From positions 1 through 64,000 of the forward strand of contig NZ_JAKVRD010000019.1 in assembly GCF_022814865.1 (NCBI RefSeq): DNA of 64,000 nucleotides, written 5' to 3'. The notes under the pieces are model-generated. The model saw only the letters and a list, made by a program, of their open reading frames with translations. It made no database searches and was not told the origin of the DNA. Shown one piece after another: positions 8,686-16,390 of the stretch (positions are counted from its first letter, which is position 1; every line of letters begins with the position of its first letter). The translations under genes were made by a program, and so were the position numbers. The DNA is from Shimia aestuarii (lineage in GTDB: Bacteria; Pseudomonadota; Alphaproteobacteria; Rhodobacterales; Rhodobacteraceae).

Positions 8686-10692
8686 GTGAAAATCAAAACG
8701 CTTCTGATCGCCAACCGCGGCGAAATTGCCTGCCGGATCGCGCGCACCGCGCGGGCCAGCGGTATCACCCCTGTCGGCGTGCATTCGCAGGCCGATGCCA
8801 ATGCCCTGCATGTCCGCGAGATCGGCAAATCTGTCTGTATCGGTGCCGGGCCTGCATCCGAGAGCTATCTGAAAATCGACGCGGTGATTGCCGCTGCGCA
8901 ATCGGTGGGCGCGGATGCGATCCATCCCGGTTACGGCTTTCTGGCCGAAAACCCCGATTTTGCCCGCGCGGTCGAAGCCGCCGGCATGATCTTCATGGGG
9001 CCGACGCCGGAAACGCTTGAACGTTTCGGCGACAAGGCCAGCGCCAAAGAGGCCGCCGTGGCGGCCAGCGTCCCGGTGATTTCGGGCGCCGAAGGTGCGC
9101 GGTCCGATCCCGAGCAGATTGCCGAGGAGGTGCGCCAAATGGGCCTGCCGGTGCTGCTCAAGGCTGTCGGCGGCGGTGGTGGGCGAGGGCAACGGCTCGT
9201 CACCGACGAAACCACGCTGGTCGAGGACATCGAAGGCGCGCTGCGCGAAGCAAAATCCACCTTCGGCTCCGAAGGGCTGCTGTTGGAGCGTTTCCTGCCC
9301 GAGGCGCGCCATGTTGAAGTGCAGATCGCAGGTGACGGCAAGGGCCATGTGGTGCATCTGTTCGAACGCGATTGCACGCTTCAGCGCCGCCACCAGAAGG
9401 TCATCGAGGAAGCCCCGGCCTGGGGTCTGCCCCGGACGCTTATGGACGACATCGCGCGCGACGCGGTGCGCCTTGGTGAAACGCTGGACTATCGCGGTCT
9501 GGGCACGGTCGAATTTCTGGTCGCGGGGGACGAGTATTTCTTCCTTGAGGTGAACCCGCGCATTCAGGTGGAACATCCCGTCACCGAAGCGATCACCGGG
9601 CTGGACCTTGTCGCGCTTCACCTGCGGATTGCCGAAGGCGCGGGCCTTGGACTGGTGCAGGACGATCTGACGATCAACGGCCACGCGGTCGAGGCGCGGC
9701 TTTACGCCGAAGATCCGGCGATGCAATTCGCCCCGTCGACGGGCACGCTCTCCACGCTCAGCCTGCCATCGGGCCTGCGCATCGACAGCGGCGTCGAGGA
9801 AGGCGATGCCGTCACGCCCTATTACGATCCGATGATCGCCAAGCTGATCGTGCACGCGCCCGACCGGGAAACCGCATTGGCACGTCTGGCCACGGCGCTT
9901 GATCATGTCGCGGTCGAAGGTGTCGAGACCAATCGCGCCTTTCTAACGGCGCTGGCGCGAAACCATGAATTCGAACGGATGCAGGTGCATACCCGCTGGA
10001 TCGACGGCAGGCTGGATGAGCTGACACAAGCACCCGGACTGACCCGCCCCGATCTGTGGAAAGCGACCGCTGCCATTCTCTTCGTGACCCAGTCGCGCAG
10101 CGACACAAACGCCAATCCCTGGACCAACCGTGATGCCTTTACCGGCTGGCGGCTTGGCTTGGGCGGTGATGCGATTGAAGCGGGGCAGCGCGTGACGCTT
10201 ACCGATTCTGACGAGGTATCCGAAGAACTGCGCATCGGCCCTGTCAAACCGGGCGCCAAGTACACCGTCCATTCGGAAAACGGCGAGGCGCTGACACTGT
10301 CGGCATGTGAACTGACCCCGGGCCGTTGGCGTGTCGGCGAAGGCGACACCGTCCATCTGATCGACGCGCGCCTGCACGCGGGCGTGATCGAACTGGACAC
10401 GCCCGAAGGTCGCCTGGTCTTCCGCCCCGCCGCGCCCCTTGCTTTTGCCGGCGGCGATGCCGCGGCGGATCGCGCCGTGACCTCTCCGCTGACCGGAATG
10501 ATTGTCGAAATCAAGGTCTCCGATGGTCAGAGCGTGGCCGAAGGCGAAGTGGTCGCGGTCATGGAATCCATGAAACTCGAAATCTCGATCCGGGCGGCCG
10601 CGGCCGGGATCGCCAGCAATATATCCGTCTCGAATGGAGACATGGTCGATCGTGGCCAAGTCATCGCCGAGATTCTGCCATCCGAGGAGTGA
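8686..10692 (+). CDS. Acyl-CoA carboxylase, biotin carboxylase/biotin carrier (alpha) subunit
   Basis: A 668-residue fused subunit: biotin carboxylase (residues about 1-450; ANRGEIACRI, HPGYGFLAENPDFA, the glycine-rich ATP loop GGGGRGQRL, EVNPRIQVEHPVTE), a middle domain, and a C-terminal biotinyl domain with AVMESMKLEI, where Lys630 would carry biotin. It carboxylates biotin with ATP and bicarbonate for the carboxyltransferase encoded just upstream. The start is GTG at 8686 with GAGGAGC 5 bases upstream. Length and domain order match MCC, GCC and propionyl-CoA carboxylase alpha chains. Confidence 0.9.
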   Translation: MKIKTLLIANRGEIACRIARTARASGITPVGVHSQADANALHVREIGKSVCIGAGPASESYLKIDAVIAAAQSVGADAIHPGYGFLAENPDFARAVEAAGMIFMGPTPETLERFGDKASAKEAAVAASVPVISGAEGARSDPEQIAEEVRQMGLPVLLKAVGGGGGRGQRLVTDETTLVEDIEGALREAKSTFGSEGLLLERFLPEARHVEVQIAGDGKGHVVHLFERDCTLQRRHQKVIEEAPAWGLPRTLMDDIARDAVRLGETLDYRGLGTVEFLVAGDEYFFLEVNPRIQVEHPVTEAITGLDLVALHLRIAEGAGLGLVQDDLTINGHAVEARLYAEDPAMQFAPSTGTLSTLSLPSGLRIDSGVEEGDAVTPYYDPMIAKLIVHAPDRETALARLATALDHVAVEGVETNRAFLTALARNHEFERMQVHTRWIDGRLDELTQAPGLTRPDLWKATAAILFVTQSRSDTNANPWTNRDAFTGWRLGLGGDAIEAGQRVTLTDSDEVSEELRIGPVKPGAKYTVHSENGEALTLSACELTPGRWRVGEGDTVHLIDARLHAGVIELDTPEGRLVFRPAAPLAFAGGDAAADRAVTSPLTGMIVEIKVSDGQSVAEGEVVAVMESMKLEISIRAAAAGIASNISVSNGDMVDRGQVIAEILPSEE

Positions 10693-10696
10693 TGAA

Positions 10697-11656
10697 ATGA
10701 GCGACTTTCCCAAATTCGTCGAGTTTCGCGAAGAAGGCCCGCGTGAGGGTTTTCAGATCGAAAAGAAGATTTATCCGATCGAAGAGCGGATCGAACTGAT
10801 CGACATGCTCAGCGAAACCGGTCTGAAGCGCATTCAGGTTGGCAGTTTCGTCAGCCCGAAATACGTGCCGCAAATGGCCGACACCGGCGAGTTGTTCCAG
10901 CGTATCAAGCGCGAACCGGGCGTGAATTACACATCGCTGTGGCTGAACGACAAAGGGTTTCGCAAGGCCCTGACCGCGCATGAGGTCGATATCGACCCGC
11001 GTCTGCTGTTCTATCCCTCCGAGGCATTCGCCCAATCGAACAACAATTGTTCCTCGGCGGAGATGCGGGAAAAACAACGTGACTGGGTCCGTCTTTACAA
11101 GGAAGAAGGATATACGGTCGACGCGGCCTATGTGATGACTGCCTTCGGCTGCAACCTCGAAGGCCCCATCCCCCAAGAACGCATCTTGGACGATTTCCGC
11201 TTCATTCTTCAGCTGTGCGAGGAAGAGGACATCCCCGTGCCGATCCTTGTGATCGCCGACACAATGGGCTGGGGAAACCCCGAGGCGGTCAAACGCATGA
11301 TCGGCGCCCTGCGCGAATTGGCGCCCGAGGCGCGCATCGGTATGCACATCCATGACACACGTGGGCTGGGGATCGCCAACGTTTATGCCGCCCTGTCGAT
11401 GGGCGTGGACATGTTCGAAAGCTCGGTCGCCGGTCTTGGCGGCTGTCCTTTCGCGGGCCACGGCCACGCCCGCGCCGCCGGCAACGTCTGCACCGAGGAT
11501 GCAGTGTTCCTGTGTCACGAACTGGGCATCGAAACCGGCATTGATCTGGACAAGCTGATCGCGGCGGCGCTCAAGGCCGAAGAAATCATCGGCGTGCCGC
11601 TGATGGGCCGGGTCATGCATACCGGCGGGTTGGACAAATACCGCAAGTCACGCTGA
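10697..11656 (+). CDS. Hydroxymethylglutaryl-CoA-lyase-like enzyme
   Basis: A 319-residue DRE-TIM-barrel protein. The metal ligands HIHDTRG (His217, His219) and the GLGGCPFA loop with Cys250 match HMG-CoA lyase, which cleaves 3-hydroxy-3-methylglutaryl-CoA to acetoacetate and acetyl-CoA. The N-terminal motif reads GPREGFQ (Arg16-Glu17) where HMG-CoA lyase usually has RD, so a catalytic or metal Asp is changed to Glu. With the carboxylase upstream it probably cleaves a carboxylated, hydrated acyl-CoA. The ATG at 10697 is preceded by GAGGAG within the end of the carboxylase gene. Confidence 0.82.
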   Translation: MSDFPKFVEFREEGPREGFQIEKKIYPIEERIELIDMLSETGLKRIQVGSFVSPKYVPQMADTGELFQRIKREPGVNYTSLWLNDKGFRKALTAHEVDIDPRLLFYPSEAFAQSNNNCSSAEMREKQRDWVRLYKEEGYTVDAAYVMTAFGCNLEGPIPQERILDDFRFILQLCEEEDIPVPILVIADTMGWGNPEAVKRMIGALRELAPEARIGMHIHDTRGLGIANVYAALSMGVDMFESSVAGLGGCPFAGHGHARAAGNVCTEDAVFLCHELGIETGIDLDKLIAAALKAEEIIGVPLMGRVMHTGGLDKYRKSR

Positions 11657-11668
11657 GGGAGCAAGAAG

Positions 11669-12583
11669 ATGACAAAAGCACTTGACGGAAAGGTGGTTCT
11701 GGTCACCGGGGCCGGCGGTGGGATCGGGCGTGATATCGCCTTGATGGCAGCCGCAGAAGGCGCCGCCGTGGTGGTCAATGATCTGGGCGCATCCCTGAAA
11801 GGCACCGGTCAGACAGAAACTGCGGCGCAGAAAGTCGTCGAAGAGATCAAGGCGGCGGGCGGCGATGCGATCGCCGATGGCGGCAACGTCACCGATCCGG
11901 ACGCCGCGCGCGCGATGATCGAGGCGGGTGTCAAGGAATTCGGCCGCATCGACGCGGTGGTGAACAACGCCGGCATCCTGCGCGACGGGTTCTTCCACAA
12001 AATGACCTACGAGGATTTCGACGCGGTTGTGAAGGTCCATCTCTATGGCGCCTTCAACACCAGCCGTGCAGCGGCCGATTATTTCCGCGGACAAGAGGGC
12101 GGTTCTCTGGTGCACATGACCTCGACCTCGGGGCTGATCGGCAATCTGGCGCAGGCGAATTACGCGGCGGCAAAGCTGGGCATTGCGGCCTTCTCGAAAT
12201 CGGTCGCGCTCGACCTGAAACGCTGGAACGTGCGGTCAAACTGCATCGCGCCCTTCGCCTGGAGCCGGATGATCTCGTCGATCAAGACAGACACCCCGGA
12301 ACAGGTGGCACGGGTCGAAAAGATCAAGGAGATGACACCGGCCAAGGTTGCACCGATGGCCTGTTTCCTGATGAGCGACCGCGCGGCTGACGTGTCAGGA
12401 CAAATCTTTGCGGTTCGCAAGAACGAGATCTTCCTGTTCAACCAGCCCCGCCCGGTGCGGTCGGTTCATTCCGATGATGGCTGGACCGCCGATGAAATCG
12501 CCGAGCGCGCCATTCCCGCGCTCAAATCACAGTTCACGCCGCTCGAAGTTTCGGCGGATGTCTTTTCGTGGGATCCGGTTTGA
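11669..12583 (+). CDS. SDR dehydrogenase related to the MFE-2/HSD17B4 hydroxyacyl-CoA dehydrogenase domain
   Basis: A 304-residue short-chain dehydrogenase with the cofactor loop GAGGGIGRDI, an NDLGASLKGTG segment typical of the dehydrogenase domain of peroxisomal multifunctional enzyme 2, NNAGILRD and the active-site pair Ser (TSTSGLIG) and YAAAK. It would oxidise a 3-hydroxyacyl-CoA with NAD. It is longer than classical SDRs (about 250) because of a C-terminal extension, as in MFE-2-type proteins. It sits 12 bp after the HMG-CoA-lyase-like gene and its stop overlaps the next start (TGATG). Confidence 0.85.
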   Translation: MTKALDGKVVLVTGAGGGIGRDIALMAAAEGAAVVVNDLGASLKGTGQTETAAQKVVEEIKAAGGDAIADGGNVTDPDAARAMIEAGVKEFGRIDAVVNNAGILRDGFFHKMTYEDFDAVVKVHLYGAFNTSRAAADYFRGQEGGSLVHMTSTSGLIGNLAQANYAAAKLGIAAFSKSVALDLKRWNVRSNCIAPFAWSRMISSIKTDTPEQVARVEKIKEMTPAKVAPMACFLMSDRAADVSGQIFAVRKNEIFLFNQPRPVRSVHSDDGWTADEIAERAIPALKSQFTPLEVSADVFSWDPV

Positions 12584-13377
12584 TGGGAAAACGCAAAGAA
12601 AAAATCAGCTCCGACATTGCCTGGAGCACCTCTGACAAGATCAGCGTGCGTGGGCTCGATCTGCCCAACGAGATCCTGGGCCACATGAACCTCGGCGATC
12701 TGGCGTTTCTGCAGTTGACGGGTCGCAAGGCCACGCCCGAGGAAAGCCGCGTCTTTAACGCCATCGTCATTACCTTGGTCGAACATGGTATCACGCCCTC
12801 GGCCCTGGCGGCGCGGATGACCTATATGGGGGCGCCGGAATCGCTTCAGGCGGCTGTGGCGGCTGGCTTGTGCGGGCTGGGCACCGTCTTTGTCGGTTCT
12901 ATGGAGGGTGCCTCGAAGATGCTTTACGAGGCACTGCCGCAGGACAAGTTGGGCACCGGTGTCGATCTGGATGCGCTGGCCGTCGAGACGGTGGAAAAAT
13001 TCCGCGCCCGCAAGATGATCGTGCCGGGGCTGGGCCATCCGGTGCACAAGCCGGTCGATCCGCGCACACCTCGCCTGTTCCAGATCGCTGCCGAGAACGG
13101 CAAGTCCGGTGAATACATCGAGTTGATCCAGAAAATTCAGGCCGTTGCCGAAGAAGAATCGGGTAAGATGCTGCCGATCAACGCCACCGGGGCGATCGGA
13201 GCGATCTGCTGTGAATTTGGCTTCCCCTGGAAGATCGTGCGGGGCTTTGGCGTCATGGCACGCGCCATCGGTCTGGTCGGTCATATCCTCGAAGAGAGCG
13301 AAAACCCGATTTCCTATGAGCTTTGGCAGCGTGCCGAGCAGGAAATTCTTGAAACGTCGGGTCCGGGAGCGAAGTAA
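12583..13377 (+). CDS. Citryl-CoA-lyase-like protein (small citrate-synthase fold)
   Basis: A 264-residue citrate-synthase-superfamily protein without the large N-terminal domain, as in citryl-CoA lyase and the C-terminal part of ATP-citrate lyase. The catalytic His lies in GLGHPVHKPVDPR (His152) and the RGFGVMARAIGLVGHILEE helix matches the family. Where citrate synthase and ATP-citrate lyase have NVD with a catalytic Asp, this protein reads NAT (200-202). It would split a 3-carboxy-3-hydroxyacyl-CoA into acetyl-CoA and a 2-oxo acid, or a related substrate. I chose the ATG in the TGATG overlap with the upstream stop. Confidence 0.75.
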   Translation: MGKRKEKISSDIAWSTSDKISVRGLDLPNEILGHMNLGDLAFLQLTGRKATPEESRVFNAIVITLVEHGITPSALAARMTYMGAPESLQAAVAAGLCGLGTVFVGSMEGASKMLYEALPQDKLGTGVDLDALAVETVEKFRARKMIVPGLGHPVHKPVDPRTPRLFQIAAENGKSGEYIELIQKIQAVAEEESGKMLPINATGAIGAICCEFGFPWKIVRGFGVMARAIGLVGHILEESENPISYELWQRAEQEILETSGPGAK

Positions 13378-13380
13378 CCG

Positions 13381-14544
13381 ATGCAGACGTCAGCCCCAGA
13401 CACTCACACCGATCTGCGCGACGCCTTGCGCGCACTTTGCGCGCAGTTTCCGCCAGAGTATCATCGCAAGTTCGGCGAAGACGAAACCTACCCCGAGGAA
13501 TTCGTCGATGCGCTGACCCGCGAGGGCTGGCTTGCCGCGATGATCCCAGAGGAATACGGTGGCTCGGGTCTGGGGTTGACCGAAGCCTCGATCATCATGG
13601 AGGAGGTGAACCGCTGCGGCGGAAACGCGGGCCATTGCCACGGGCAGATGTATAACATGGGCACGCTGCTGCGGCATGGTTCGGATGAGCAAAAGCAGAC
13701 ATACCTGCCCGGTATTGCCAGCGGCGCGTTGCGCCTGCAATCCATGGCCGTGACCGAACCGACAACCGGGACCGACACCACCAAACTGAAGACCATCGCA
13801 GTCAAGAAGGGTGACCGGTATGAGATCAATGGCCAGAAGGTCTGGATCAGCCGTATCCAGCATTCTGACCTGATGATCTTGCTGGCCCGCACTACGCCGC
13901 TGAGCGAGGTCAAGAAAAAGTCGCAGGGCCTGTCGATCTTTATGGTCGATCTGAAAGAGGCAATCGGCAACGGGATGGAGGTCCGCCCCATCGCCAACAT
14001 GCCCGGCCACGAAACCAATGAAGTGTTTTTCGACAACCTGGAAATCCCCGCCGAGAACCTGATCGGCACCGAGGGGCGCGGGTTTTACCATATTCTTGAC
14101 GGGCTGAACGCCGAACGGACCCTGATTGCGGCGGAATGCATCGGTGATGGATACTGGTTCGTTGACAAGGCCCGCGCCTATGCCGGCGACCGCGTGGTCT
14201 TTGACCGTCCCATCGGCCAGAACCAAGGTGTGCAATTCCCTATCGCCAGGTCCTATGTGAACATCGAGGCCGCCAATCTGATGCGCTTTGAAGCCTGCAG
14301 GCGGTTCGATGCCGGACTGGATTGTGGTGCACAGGCGAACATGGCCAAGTTGCTGGCTTCGGAAGCCAGCTGGGAAGCGGCCAATGCCTGCATCCAGACC
14401 CACGGCGGCTTCGGTTTCGCACGGGAATACGATGTCGAGCGCAAGTTCCGCGAGGCGCGCCTCTATCAGGTCGCCCCGATCTCGACCAACCTGATCCTGT
14501 CATATGTCGGAGAACATATCCTCGGCATGCCAAGATCGTTCTGA
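13381..14544 (+). CDS. Acyl-CoA dehydrogenase
   Basis: A 387-residue acyl-CoA dehydrogenase. MAVTEPTTGTDTTKLKT is the FAD/substrate loop, followed by the beta domain (GQKVWISRIQHSD) and a C-terminal QTHGGFGFAREYDVERKFRE segment, ending ILGMPRSF. It resembles the dehydrogenases at 4492 and 55003 more than the others in the window. The start is 3 bp after the stop of the citryl-CoA-lyase-like gene, so it is in the same operon and presumably acts on the same pathway. Electron acceptor is expected to be ETF. Confidence 0.88.
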   Translation: MQTSAPDTHTDLRDALRALCAQFPPEYHRKFGEDETYPEEFVDALTREGWLAAMIPEEYGGSGLGLTEASIIMEEVNRCGGNAGHCHGQMYNMGTLLRHGSDEQKQTYLPGIASGALRLQSMAVTEPTTGTDTTKLKTIAVKKGDRYEINGQKVWISRIQHSDLMILLARTTPLSEVKKKSQGLSIFMVDLKEAIGNGMEVRPIANMPGHETNEVFFDNLEIPAENLIGTEGRGFYHILDGLNAERTLIAAECIGDGYWFVDKARAYAGDRVVFDRPIGQNQGVQFPIARSYVNIEAANLMRFEACRRFDAGLDCGAQANMAKLLASEASWEAANACIQTHGGFGFAREYDVERKFREARLYQVAPISTNLILSYVGEHILGMPRSF

Positions 14545-14555
14545 AGGCTAGGATT

Positions 14556-15395
14556 ATGGGTGAGATCGACCTTGACGCGCTGGCGCCCTGGCTGGGACGC
14601 ACCGAGACTAAGGAAGATGTTCTGACGCACGGGCTGATCGACAAATTCCGCGCCACGCTCGGTCCGCATCTTTGGGACGGAGCGGGCGATGTCCCGCTGG
14701 GAATTCATTGGTGCCTTGCCCTTGATACCGTGCCAGCGACCGCCCTGTCAGAAGACGGCCATGCCGCGAGGGGTGGATTTCTGCCCCCTGTTCCGCTGCC
14801 CGCCCGCATGTGGGCTGGCGGCGATGTTGCGCATATCGCGCCGCTGAAAATCGGCGAAACCATCACCCGACGCTCTTCGATCAGGGATATTGTGGCCAAG
14901 CAGGGCCGTAGTGGACCATTGGTCTTTGTGACCGTCGAACATGAGTATCTGAGTGGCAACCGGCTTTGTATCCGGGAGCAGCAAACGATCGTTTATCGTG
15001 AGATTTCCGCCCCCCGCACGGGCGAGAGCGCACCTGACGCGGGTGACCCCACCACGCTCAGATCGACCCTGACACCGGATCCTGTTCTGCTGTTTAGCTA
15101 TTCGGCGCTGACGTTCAATGCCCATCGCATTCACTATGACCACATCTACGCCACCGAAACCGAAGCCTATTCCGGGCTTGTTGTCCATGGCCCCTTGCAA
15201 GCCACGCTACTTCTGAATCTGGCGGCGGATGCGTTGAAAACATCGCCTCACCGGTTTTCTTTTCGCGGACTCGCGCCACTCACCCTGCCCTGCGAATTGC
15301 AACTGCACAATGAAGAGACCGGCACCTCCGGGACAGTCTGGTGTCAGGATCAAAACGGTCTTCGAAGCTTTTCCGCAGAGTACGCGGCTGTCTGA
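14556..15395 (+). CDS. Hot-dog hydratase of the mesaconyl-C4-CoA/itaconyl-CoA hydratase (HTD2-like) type
   Basis: A 279-residue protein with two hot-dog halves. The C-terminal half carries TFNAHRIHYDHIYA and the YSGLVVHGPLQATLL helix, typical of the FAS1-like/HTD2-like dehydratases that include mesaconyl-C4-CoA and itaconyl-CoA hydratases. Such enzymes add water to a branched dicarboxylic enoyl-CoA to give a citramalyl-CoA-like product, which fits a citryl-CoA-lyase-like cleaving enzyme encoded two genes upstream. Last gene of the operon that begins at 2525; the ATG at 14556 is preceded by GGCTAGG. Substrate is inferred only. Confidence 0.75.
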   Translation: MGEIDLDALAPWLGRTETKEDVLTHGLIDKFRATLGPHLWDGAGDVPLGIHWCLALDTVPATALSEDGHAARGGFLPPVPLPARMWAGGDVAHIAPLKIGETITRRSSIRDIVAKQGRSGPLVFVTVEHEYLSGNRLCIREQQTIVYREISAPRTGESAPDAGDPTTLRSTLTPDPVLLFSYSALTFNAHRIHYDHIYATETEAYSGLVVHGPLQATLLLNLAADALKTSPHRFSFRGLAPLTLPCELQLHNEETGTSGTVWCQDQNGLRSFSAEYAAV

Positions 15396-15424
15396 TCGTT
15401 TTTCTTCGGTAGCGAATTCAATTG

Positions 15425-15454
15425 TTGACCAAATTTTCTAACATCTGTTAGGAA
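15425..15454 (+). promoter_or_regulatory. Promoter with embedded operator (site 2)
   Basis: TCTAACA-TC-TGTTAGG lies at 15437-15452 (13 of 14 half-site bases match the consensus). TTGACC (15425-15430) and TAGGAA (15449-15454) are 18 bases apart, so the palindrome fills the spacer and overlaps the -10 box exactly as at site 1. It would control the leader ORF and the first ABC-transporter operon. Confidence 0.65.
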
Positions 15455-15517
15455 TGACGGAGAAACTTGGTAAATAAACCAGGCAAACCTCTGAATTTAG
15501 AGGTGGGAGGAGGAACA

Positions 15518-15610
15518 ATGCGAGGAAAACTCGTAACCAACGAAAAACCGTGCGGTCAGGCTATGCGCGCCTCCATGAGGTGTGGGGCAAAAGCACGGGC
15601 CGCAACATGA
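15518..15610 (+). CDS. Small ORF (30 aa) translationally coupled to the ABC ATPase
   Basis: A 30-codon ORF starts with ATG after an excellent ribosome site (GGGAGGAGGAACA) and its TGA overlaps the ATG of the ATPase gene at 15607 (ATGA). The ATPase start itself has no clear ribosome site, so ribosomes finishing the small ORF probably reinitiate there. The peptide is basic (MRGKLVTNEKPC... to ...KARAAT) with two Cys and no recognisable domain. It could be a true leader peptide, a small protein, or the remains of a longer gene. Its translation is inferred. Confidence 0.5.
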   Translation: MRGKLVTNEKPCGQAMRASMRCGAKARAAT

Positions 15611-16386
15611 CCACGAATAACGGGCACGTATCCTCACCGCTTGCGGTGCGTGGTGCAACTTTGAAATTTGGCGGTGTGACCGCGCTCGACGATGTGAGCA
15701 TTTCTGTGGCCGACGATGAATTGCTTGCAATTATCGGACCGAACGGAGCCGGAAAAACATCACTTCTGAACGTGACTGCGGGCTTCTACCGTCCGCAGAA
15801 GGGCCGTGTCGAATTGTCCGGGCAGGACGTGACCGGCCTGCGTGTTGACCAGATCGCCCGGCGCGGTCTGGCGCGGACGTTTCAGGGCACCCATCTTTTT
15901 GCCGGGCAGACGGTGGTGGAAAACATTATGATCGGCCGCCACATGCTGATGAAATCGAATGTAGTCCAGGCCTTTTTCCAGTTCGGTCCCGTGATGCGCG
16001 AGGAATCGGAACATCGTGAAGCCGCAGAGGAGATCATCGATTTTCTCGAGATCGAGGCAATCCGCAACCGGCCCGTGGGCACGTTGGGGTATGGGTTGCG
16101 CAAGCGTGTCGATCTGGGCCGTGCATTGGCGCAGGAACCGTCGATCCTGCTGATGGATGAACCGATGGCCGGCATGAACTCGGAGGAAAAAGAAGACCTG
16201 GCGCGCTTCATTCTCGATGTGCGCGAGGCGCGCAAGATTCCGGTAGTTCTGGTGGAGCACGACATGGGCGTCGTGATGGACCTTGCCGACCGGATCGTGG
16301 TGCTGGATTTCGGGCGGGTCATCGCCGAAGGCACCCCGGAAGAAATCCAGAAGGACCCGGCTGTCATAAAGGCATATCTGGGGTAG
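15607..16386 (+). CDS. ABC transporter ATP-binding protein, LivG type (module 1)
   Basis: A 259-residue ABC ATPase of the branched-chain amino acid/carboxylate uptake class: Walker A GPNGAGKT, Walker B ILLMDEPMAGMN, switch His in VEHDMG, and the ERxxx-type C-terminal region of LivG. The signature motif is unusual (LGYGLRKRVDLGRAL, where LivG normally reads LSYGQQRR). It works with the ligase, the two permeases, the binding protein and the LivF-type ATPase encoded downstream to import an organic acid. The start at 15607 overlaps the leader ORF stop. Confidence 0.88.
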   Translation: MTTNNGHVSSPLAVRGATLKFGGVTALDDVSISVADDELLAIIGPNGAGKTSLLNVTAGFYRPQKGRVELSGQDVTGLRVDQIARRGLARTFQGTHLFAGQTVVENIMIGRHMLMKSNVVQAFFQFGPVMREESEHREAAEEIIDFLEIEAIRNRPVGTLGYGLRKRVDLGRALAQEPSILLMDEPMAGMNSEEKEDLARFILDVREARKIPVVLVEHDMGVVMDLADRIVVLDFGRVIAEGTPEEIQKDPAVIKAYLG

Positions 16387-16390
16387 CGGC

